From Dasypus novemcinctus (taxonomy: Eukaryota; Chordata; Mammalia; Cingulata; Dasypodidae): DNA of 64,000 nucleotides. Positions 56,011 through 64,000 of the stretch are shown in pieces. Under the pieces are notes generated by a model that worked only from the letters and a program-made list of their open reading frames with translations, ran no database searches and was not told the DNA's origin. Both the position numbers and the translations under genes were made by a program. How positions within the stretch are numbered: the stretch's first letter is position 1; every line of letters starts with the position of its first letter. The stretch is taken from positions 61,827,949 through 61,891,948 of the forward strand of contig NC_080688.1 in NCBI RefSeq assembly GCF_030445035.2, written 5' to 3'.

Positions 56011-59000
56011 TAACACATTGGGCCTTTGAGCAGAGACCTGATGACAGAAGAAAGGACCTTACCTAGGGTGAGGCTCCCAATGGAGAATGAAGGTGAACAG
56101 TCACCTTTAGGAAACCATGTTTGGGGACTTCAATTTAAGAATCGGGGTAATTTTTTATTAACAGGATGAAATGCACCAAGTGGAAAAATAAATGGAGCAA
56201 TTGGTTTGAGGCAAAAAGGACTGAAGCTCTTCTAGAAACTTCAGTGCACTCTGTCTTGCCATAATGAAGACAACACACCCAGGCTGTCCACATCTCCTCA
56301 GATAGAAACCTCAGGTTATGAACTGAGCAAAATTCTGGGCCCTTCACCCACCACCAAGGCTGCCCTTGGGTAACTTTTTTCCTCCCTTCAAGGCTGTAAT
56401 GGACATTAACTTAAAACTAGTTTCTCCTTTTAAAATGTTAGCAATAAAAAGCTACTGAGCAATTTATAGGCTTACAAGGCAGTGGAGTCTCTCTCTAAGG
56501 CCCTGTCAACCTCAGATTCTGCAATATTGTGGGTCAAGAAAAGTCAAATCTCTGAATGATGTTAAGTCTTAAGAATCCTCATAGAGATACTGTTTTTGCT
56601 CATGACTTACCAGAAGTTTGTTCAAATTTCTGGCTAGTTGTCCCCCTTCACTCAACAACACTATTCATTGCTAGTGTCATGTGTGAATGTAATTATGCGA
56701 CAACAGATCCTTGTCTTCAAAGATGACATCTCCTGACCCATGTCTTAAGTGTTCTTTTGTAAAGAGGAAGAAGCTGTCCTCATCCACCCATGTTCCCTGG
56801 CCCACCTCATAGCTTTGGCCGACCTGTAGGGGATGGCTGGTCAGTGTCAGTGTGTCATGCTGGGGGCTAACGGACCAACTCAGGAGTAAACTCTGTGACT
56901 TTGCCCTCATCAGCACATCCCTGCCAATGAAGGCCACATGATATCACTAAATATTAATGCAGTATTCAAATATTTCCTTTGATCCAGGTATTGAGAGAAA
57001 ATAACCTGGGCTAAGTGAGTAAAGGTCTACAGGGAGGGAAAATGGATAAAACAATGGGAAAGCTGTCCTTCCCTGTCTACACCCTATTTCTTCCCACATT
57101 TCTAGATCTCCAAGAACCAGAATTAACACATCCTCTGAAAAAAAGGCACCACTGGTCCCAGAAGCTGAGTTCTTAACTTGGTTTCTTCCATAGCCAGAGA
57201 CAGGGTCAAATGTGGGTATATCTCCAACTAAGGATTAAAACAATGTTCAAAATTGCCGACTTTTATTTAAAAGCGGGGCTGGTGATAAATTAGGAAGTCT
57301 TCTCCTAGTTCTATCACCATTTTTACATCTTAATTTTAAATGAGGAATGGAATAATTTTCATTATAAAGTAGCAGTAGAGAAAGGATAATGGTACGATCA
57401 TGTTAGTTGACTTTCTAAGTTCTATAGGAAAGATTTCATTTTTTTAAAAAGTGCTTTCCACTGGGTTTAATTTTGGTTTTGAATAAAACATGGAGTCAGG
57501 CTTATTCTTTAACAACTGAACGCAGTGTGAGAGGTGCCCAGTAGCTCTCCTCCTTTTCAGTCCTAGAAGTGTCCCTTACATTATTAGAGTAAGGATTGCT
57601 AAGGTTCTGATATGAATCTGTGGTGAGTTAGGCTACAGTACCTCAGTTTACCAACTCAAGAAGTTAAGGATACAATATGATCCAGCTTCAAGTGGGTCCA
57701 TCTGGTCAGGTGGCTGAATAGTTTGCGGTCGAAGTCCCTCAGCTTTGGGTCCCCACCCCAGCCTTGGCAGAGATGCCAACATGAGGGAGAGAAGAGGCAA
57801 GGAATATAAGAGGAGGTGTGAGTGCAGGGAGACCTTGAATTTCTCACTAGCTCTTGGCTACCAGCTGGTGTAAGGTTGGGGATGATAAAAACAAAGCATT
57901 TCTGATAACCAAAAGGAGGCCAGCATTAAACTCCCTTTTGGGACAACTGTGAGGTATCGGAGCTAACTGTCACCTTTCCAGCATCAGAGGGCAGCCTCCC
58001 TTTAGCCTGTCCACTCCATCCTTTGCAGCTTCCGGGCTATGTTAAAGCCGGCTCTCTCCATGATGCTCCCTGGGAAACAGGGACCCCAGGCTGGGGATGT
58101 CCTCAGCCCACCCCACTAAGACTTCGGTGACTGACATCTCTGCCTGGAGCCGGTAACCCTTGATCAGCCCACTGGCCCAGAAAGCCCCATCGGCGAGGGT
58201 GGCATCCGGCCATTCACCTTCTCTTCCCTGCCCAATGATGGGATAAACTCCAATCCTAAACTTGGGGGCAGTGCCATGATGTCTTTAACAAGGAGGACAC
58301 AATCCAATGAACTGTGGTTTCCCCTCAGGAGATGGTCCAGGGAAGTGTGGCCACACCAGTCCCCATCCTCATTTGTCCCAACATGTCAATCCCTTCTTCA
58401 GCCTAGCCTAAAGAGATTGAAAAGACTCTTCGCCTACCCCTTTCTCAAGTGTTCCTAATGCGAAATGATTTTTTTTATCCCCAAAAATCAAAAATACCAG
58501 CAGGACCATTGCTTTCCAATTAGGACTCTTTGCAAAGGCACCCCAGTACCCCTTTCCTCAAGGCATTGTAATTCCATCTGCAGAAATTGTTCTAATAAGT
58601 ATACAAACATCTAGGATATTAATGGCACCCCTTAGAAAAGTGCATTTGCGCAGGGCACAACCTATACACCCTTAGGCACTGGCCCTAGACCCCAGGGAAC
58701 TATATGACTTATAGGCCTTATGCTGGCTTAGGTGATCACATGTGGGCGTCTCGTGAACGTTATAGGTAGGGATGGCGATTTCTATGCCCTTCTACTATGT
58801 GCAGGAGAACCAGCTTCTCTTTGGGTGCTCCCAGCTCTTCAGTCTCTTTCACACGTTAAATGGACTGAATAATTGCACAACTGCATTTAAAGCTAAAATT
58901 ATAGGTACATCGATATCTCCTGCCATCATGCATCCCCTGTTTCCTCTGGCAAAGGCAGGGCTGAGCAAGAAGCCTGTGCTGCGTGCCTGCCTGCCTCTTG

Positions 59001-59687
59001 GTCCCACGGCTAGAGAAGGCCTACCACAAAGAGTACCCCCTACACAGCATACTGGGTCCGTGGGAGCTCTGGCCCTCCACTGGTACCTTTTTGTCTGACT
59101 GTTTACCAAACCAAAATGTTGTGGGCTCAGAACACACTGCAGAGGAACATTCTGTTCCAGACTTGCCAGCTTTGCTTCTCTCTTTGTGGAGGGCGGGGAA
59201 TAGAAAGAAAAGAATGAGGGTAACTTCTAAATGCTTTTCCACTTAGAAAAGCCCTGCTCAGAATGCAGAAGAGGCCTCCATGATGCTGTCTCTTCTAGAA
59301 ATCCTGAGCGTGGGCACTGCCCAAGGACATACATGTGACATACAGTTACGTGTAGAGTTACATTGCCTATGGATAGATCAGTATCAAGCAGCAATCAAAA
59401 TGAAATAGGATTGTAATAATTCCCGAGTCAAACACATATTTAGAAATACCTACAAAGGCAAGATATTGTAGAGAAAAACATTAAAATCATGTTTTTATCC
59501 ATGGTTTTGTTTTCCCTCCTTCCCTATTTCTTCATTTAGTCCTTCTCTCTTCCTATAAATATTTGATAAACTGCCTCAATATCTTTCTGGAAAGAAAGAG
59601 GTTTGTTATGAATAAAGAAAACTGTTAGATGCTGAATTGCTTTCTACTACCTTCCAGTCCAGGTGGGACTGTGCAGCATAAATTTTT
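56011..59687. other. Repeat-poor stretch, no gene recognised
   Basis: About 3.7 kb without clear repeats or a supported gene. The GC-richer part (57,940-58,330) contains an 80-codon open stretch on the minus strand without an ATG (58042-58284) whose composition looks protein-like but which I do not recognise. Elsewhere, frames are short and unsupported. It may hold conserved non-coding DNA or exons too short to see. Confidence 0.4.
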
Positions 59688-59955
59688 GTGTTTTTTTTTA
59701 AGATTTATTTTTTATTTATTTCTCTCCCCTTCCTACCTCCCCCCCATTGTCTGCTGTCTGTGTCCATTCGCTCTGTGTTCTTCTGTGTCCGCTTGTATTC
59801 TTGCCAGCAGCACCAGGAATCTCTTTTTGTTGCGTCATCTTTCTGTGTCAGCTCTCCGTGTGTGTGGCGTCACTCCTAGGCAGGCTGCACTTTCTTTCAC
59901 ACAGGGAGGCTCTCCTTATGGGACATACTCCTTGTGCATGGGGCTCCCCTACACA
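59688..59955 (-). mobile_element. DAS-SINE, chimeric type, 5'-truncated
   Basis: In reverse: T-run with aagatttattttttattt (tail), then the body (complement of cagattcc and 'gacgcaacaaaaagagat'-type sequence). It stops before the tRNA head. It ends exactly where the target duplication of the neighbouring + strand SINE starts. Confidence 0.82.
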
Positions 59956-59970
59956 AATATTTTTAAAACT

Positions 59971-60431
59971 GGGAAACATTGTGGCTCAAGCGATTGGGCT
60001 CCCATCTACCATATAGGAGGTCCAGGCTTCAATTCCCGGGGCCTCCTGGCCAAGGCAAGCTGGCCCACATGGCGAACTGGCCTGAGTGGAGAGCTAACCC
60101 ATGCGGAGTACTGGCCTACACAGAGCGCTGGCCTGCGTAGGAGTGCTGGCCTACAGGGAGTGCTGGTCCATGCAGAGAACTGGCACAGCAAGATGACGCA
60201 ACAAAAAGAGACACAGAGGAGAGACAATAAGAGATGCTGCAGAGCAGGGAACTGAGGTAGTACAAGAGATTGAGCACCTCTTTCCCACTCCAGAAAGTCC
60301 CAGGATCAGTTCCAGGTGCTGTCTAAAGAGAAGACAAGCAGATACAGAAGAATGCACAGCGAATGGACACAGAAAGCAGACAGCACAAAACCAATGGGGG
60401 GGGGATAAAATAAATAAATCTTTAAAAATAT
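59971..60431 (+). mobile_element. DAS-SINE, dimeric or composite type
   Basis: The tRNA-like head (catataggaggtccaggcttc) is followed by a body with repeated ctggcc...agt units, then a second tRNA-like segment near 60,255 (gtagtacaagagattgagcacc, 'ccaggatcagttcc') and a body-like tail ending aaataaatc. Duplication atatttttaaaact at 59957-59970 and 60432-60445. The repeated ~20-bp 'ctggcc' units (60,080-60,170) are unusual for this family. Confidence 0.8.
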
Positions 60432-60445
60432 ATATTTTTAAAACT

Positions 60446-61264
60446 AAAAGACAATACCAGCATGTTGAGCTGTTGCAGGGCCATGGGGTCTGATCACTTG
60501 TCCAGTGAGGGACATAGATATAAATTGTCTAAGTTCAGAGGAGGACCTTGTGGACAGGAGTCAGCTGGGAAAATCAAATAGAAGAGGAAAGAAAGCTGGG
60601 TATGAAAGTTTGGGCAAAGGGTGGGTAGGGAAAGAGGAGAAAGAGAACTTTCTAGTGACACAGACTCCATGGACAAAGTTGAAGAGAAGTGAGCGCTCTA
60701 TGCTCCATTGTGATTTGCTTCCAGACTAAGGAGTGGAAGGTGAGTTCACTGAGAATAGGGAGAGGGAGAGGGGCTCCTGGGGAGGGCAGAGAGGAGGGAG
60801 GAGGTGACAGACGCTCTAGGAAAGACACAGGAAAACAATGTTAAGGCATAAACACCTAGCAAATGACATTCCGTAAATGATATGAAAGGGGCTGAAAAAA
60901 GAACTGAGGAAATGTGCAACTAGGGCTGTTTAAAAATTCAAGAACACATGTGCGCTCTCCTTATTGGATCCCGCTGTCTCTCTGATCTCCAGTCCCAGGG
61001 TTCTCTCTGATGAAGTCACACAACCAAGGGGCAGCAGAGCCTGCTCTGGGAGGGGCCAATGCAAGGCGACAGTGACCACGAGCCCCTGGCACCCCAGGGC
61101 CGTGCAGCATGAGAATTTGGTAAGCCCCATGTCTGCCACTACCTGGTTCAAGGTTCTTGCCGAATGGTTGTCTCCACGACATGGCTCAAGCTGGGAAGAA
61201 GGACCAACTCAGGAATCCTCAGGGACAAACCAATCCAGGTCGAGAGGAGCACCTCCACCTGCCA
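60446..61264. other. Unassigned stretch
   Basis: No gene or repeat recognised. A purine-rich section covers about 60,540-60,620 and 60,745-60,815. Confidence 0.45.
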
Positions 61265-61465
61265 GGTACACGTACTTAATGTACCTCATCAACCTCTTCA
61301 CAACCCTTGAAAAGAAGTGACCTTACCCCATTTTACAGTGAGGAATCCGGAGGTTCAGAGATGGTGAGGCATGTACCTAAGTTCACACAGCTAGTAAGGG
61401 ACAAAGCCAGCATTCAAACTCAGGTCAGATCAGAAACCCACAAGCTCTGCACTACCTGTGCATAT
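61265..61465 (+). mobile_element. MIR SINE
   Basis: MIR order in the sense direction: gtacctcatcaacctcttcacaa-type start, 'ttaccccattttacagtgag', 'cacacagctagtaagggac' and 'gccagcattcaaactcaggt'. One of the better preserved MIRs in the window. Confidence 0.85.
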
Positions 61466-61719
61466 CAAATTGCAAGGCTGCATTTTGTGATCAGCACCTA
61501 AGGTGTGGCTTCAAAGAAACCAAGGAAAGGTAGGGAAGGAAGTGGTTCTGCCAAAAGGGCCTGAGGCTCAGTACACACCCTCAGGAACCCCCCACCCCCC
61601 CCACCCAGGGCCACAGGGGCAGCTTCAGGAGGTCATCAACGAATGGGTGGTGATGGTTAACTGATTAATTAAAGACAAATAATGGGCAGGTTTGGAAAGA
61701 CTGGATGGCCCTCAAGTGG
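61466..61719. other. Unassigned, with a C-rich run
   Basis: A ccccccacccccccccaccc run lies at about 61,588-61,607. Otherwise nothing recognised. Confidence 0.5.
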
Positions 61720-61915
61720 TTAAAAGTACAAACTCTGATGTCAGACTTTGCACATATTACTTAAGCTCTCTGTGCTGTCTTCTCATCTGCAAAATGGTGA
61801 TAAAAGAACTTCCCTGGTAGGATTGCTGTGACCATTAAATGACTGTGTAAAGCATTCAGCACAGTGCGGGCACACCCAACAAATGCTCTGCCGTTTGAGG
61901 CAATTATCATCATTA
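61720..61915 (-). mobile_element. MIR SINE
   Basis: The complement of MIR: 'gcacatattacttaagctct', 'ctgtgctgtcttctcatctg', 'aaaatggtgataaaag', 'ggattgctgtgaccattaaa' and 'gcattcagcacagtgc'. Confidence 0.8.
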
Positions 61916-63390
61916 TCCTTATTTCTACTAGAAGCAATCGCAGCCATTTGTATAAAGAGCTCATTGAAACACATGTGATTTTCATTCCCAAGCCAGGCCC
62001 CAGGCGGTCCTCTTGTGACTCGTTTTTCTCCTTCAGGGTAAACCGAGGAGTTGATCATCTCCTTATTTTATCAGGAAAAAAAAAATGTTGGAGATTTACC
62101 TGAACCTCAAAACTCTAATCAAGAGCCTGGACTCCCTCGGGCTGTCTCCCAAGCCCCAGGTGCAGCCCCTATGCCCTGCTGCACCTGGAGGGAGGGGTCC
62201 CAGACCTCAGTGCAGTCCCGCGGATCGGGAGCTTGGTCTGGCGTGTGTCCAGAGGGTGGAGCCAGAGAGTCCCCGGGGCCGCCTTGCTGAAGGCACACGA
62301 GCGCTATCGGCACGTCCAGGCAGGCGGGAAACCTGGGAAAGAGAGGGCTGCATGCTTCATGCGGAAAAACTTTCTTTCAAAATTCTATAAGCTTAATAGG
62401 GCACCTGAGTTAGATGTCTGCCATAGCAGAGCAAGTCACAACACTGAAATTTAAGAAGAATGGGGAACAAAGAGATTTTGCACTTCAATCTTAGGTTCCC
62501 CTGCTACAGGAATGTTTGTTTCCTAACTTTTAAAGGCAGCAGAGTTTGTTCTGGGATTTTTTCACCTGGAAAGAGGGATGTTCCCGGGAAATGTTTGTAT
62601 TTTCGTTTTCTCCTCACTGGGGAATAGTGCAGGTTGGTTTACAGAGAACAAATTGTACGCATCTCCTTCCCCACTCTCCGCTCAGGACCTTGCTGGATGC
62701 TTACATTAAAATAGAAGAAGCTGGATCAAGTCTAAGAGAAAATCCTACCCCAGGGGCAGTCTCTCAGCTCCAGGGTCTACCCTGGAGCCACCTGCCCCAT
62801 GGTTTCTAGTTTTCAGTAACACCATTTGATCCTTTTGAGTTATAAAATCTTTCCAAAAATATTTCAGGGTGAGGGTAGGAGCTAGAGGAAACAGCATGAA
62901 AAAGAAAAAGATGAACTTAAGTTGGAAGAGTGCTGGGCAAAGACGACGGAGCGCCGTGGAAACGATGGCAAAGCAGTTGGCACCGCATCAAGAACAGAGA
63001 GGCATCAGGTACGGCAGCCAGGGGACTTGTTCCTCGGCATAGCTTTGGCGCTGGTGCCTGAAGTGGGAGGAGAAAGCCGGGTCCCAGGCGATTCAGAGGG
63101 GGTTCGGCGCCTCCCTCCCAGCGCTATCTCCTCTTAAGCAGGCTCCTGTGAGCACAGCCCAGCAGGGTTTATCAGCCACTGCCTTCGGCCCCCCAGGAAG
63201 CCAGCTGCAATGTAAGTATCCTCCTCGTTTCTATTAAGTTCCAACTGTTCATTGTTTGGGGGCCTGTCTTTTTATCCTGCCTAATTTTTGGTCTGTTTTG
63301 CTTTTTTTTTTTAAATGGGGAAATAGGTTTCAGATTGTTGAAACTGATTAGAAACAGCTCCAGAAGTCTGGTAGACTAAAAGCAATTTAC
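61916..63390. other. Unassigned; possible short exon-like segment
   Basis: The GC-richer parts (62,110-62,360 and 62,930-63,210) carry scattered CpGs. A consensus splice-donor sequence gtaagt at 63212-63217 follows a GC-rich segment and is preceded by an acceptor-like ccccccag at 63188-63195, which would bound only a tiny exon. There is no coding evidence. No gene is claimed. Confidence 0.35.
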
Positions 63391-63496
63391 CTTTTTTCTT
63401 TTTTTTTTTTTTTTTTGGAGGTCCTGGTAGTTGAACCCGGGACCTCCTCATACATGGGAATTTAGGAGCTCAACCACTGAGCTACACCCACTCCCC
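63391..63496 (-). mobile_element. tRNA-Ala-type SINE monomer
   Basis: A long T-run (about 20) is followed by ggaggtcctggtagttgaac, 'ccgggacctcctcatacatg' and ccactgagctacacccactc. Its complement follows tRNA-Ala closely through both A and B boxes. The long T-run suggests a relatively young copy. It has an A-tail instead of a 3' tRNA end, so it is a SINE, not a tRNA gene. Confidence 0.85.
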
Positions 63497-64000
63497 AGAA
63501 ACCCAACTACCCGAAGCCACAGGTTTCTCTCTGGAAGCTTCAGGGAGGTGTCTTTACCATGATTTCTGAAGCCGAGTAGAAGCAGCACTTTAGCCCATTG
63601 TGGAAGGGGGTGGCGTCCAGTGCGAGGCATCCACTGGACCCGCAGAACAGCCCTGAGTTCATCAACACTCTAAGGAGTTTCAAACGATGCTCTTGAAATA
63701 ATTAGGTAAAATTGGAAACGCGAAATAATTAGGTAAAATTGGAAACGCGTCTACATGACGCAAAAGAAAAAGGTGACTGCGCATGGCCTTTTCCGATTAT
63801 GATTTTAAGGACTCTTCTGCATGTGCTGTCAAGCCTAAGGGGATGTGCAGAAAATGCCTGTCAGTCACAACCAAACCCGAGAATTGGCCAGCTCTTGGCG
63901 ACTGCCCTTTCAGGAGGCTGGAATTCTCATCCAAAGGCTTCCCAGATCAGTGAGTTCTGAGGAGGGAAGGGTTTTAATCAGAAGTCAGGAAGATCTAACA
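63497..64000. other. Unassigned end of window
   Basis: No gene or interspersed repeat is recognised. It contains the perfect 27-bp tandem duplication listed separately. Confidence 0.5.
63695..63748. repeat. Perfect 27-bp tandem duplication
   Basis: A 27-bp unit beginning gaaataattaggtaaaatt and ending ggaaacgc occupies 63695-63721 and is repeated without change at 63722-63748. The identity indicates recent replication slippage, or an assembly artefact. It sits outside any recognised mobile element. Confidence 0.9.

Noticed and set aside
63391..63496. Possible tRNA-Ala gene
   Set aside because: The A and B boxes are recognisable, but the sequence lacks a proper acceptor stem and 3' end and carries a long A-tail. 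It is a SINE monomer.

Overview
This is mammalian nuclear DNA, and the repeat content points to an armadillo (Xenarthra, Dasypus-like). The key marker is a tRNA-Ala-derived SINE, about 400 bp long, whose tRNA-like head is fused to an unrelated body ending in an A-rich (aaataaat) tail. This matches the published description of the armadillo DAS-SINEs. The L1 elements share a lineage-specific long 3' UTR. I found no bona fide protein-coding gene, RNA gene, CRISPR array or prokaryotic feature. Nearly all open frames are decayed L1 ORFs, antisense shadows or SINE translations.

Layout. 1-8985: a + strand L1 (L1-A) with a tandem ~110-bp promoter-like array, a deleted ORF1/ORF2 junction and a ~3.2-kb 3' UTR, carrying two SINEs. 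9-15.7 kb: older L1 3' pieces and a second L1 (L1-C) interrupted by SINEs, a 3'-UTR-only L1 copy and a short processed retrocopy. 15.7-21.3 kb: a third L1 (L1-D) split by two SINEs and by a MaLR-like LTR element of 1.65 kb. 21.3-34.1 kb: mostly non-repetitive sequence with MER5-type DNA transposons, MIR, L1 3' fragments and ancient L1 on the minus strand. 34,171-43,644: a full-length minus-strand L1 (L1-B, ~9.5 kb) bounded by a 12-bp target-site duplication, with three ~209-bp monomers at its 5' end, a frameshifted ORF1, a broken ORF2 and a ~3.1-kb 3' UTR. 43.7-64 kb: repeat-poorer DNA with SINEs, two related solo LTRs in opposite orientation, L2, MIR and MER5 copies, a candidate CTCF site and a perfect 27-bp tandem duplication.

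The elements form a nested record. L1 endonuclease/reverse transcriptase activity explains the L1, SINE and retrocopy insertions (A-tails and target-site duplications are visible). The LTR and MER5 elements moved by other mechanisms. I see no new multi-gene system. The most interesting material is L1 architecture: two different tandem 5' arrays and a long bipartite 3' UTR in one lineage. All family names come from recall of consensus features; no database search was run.
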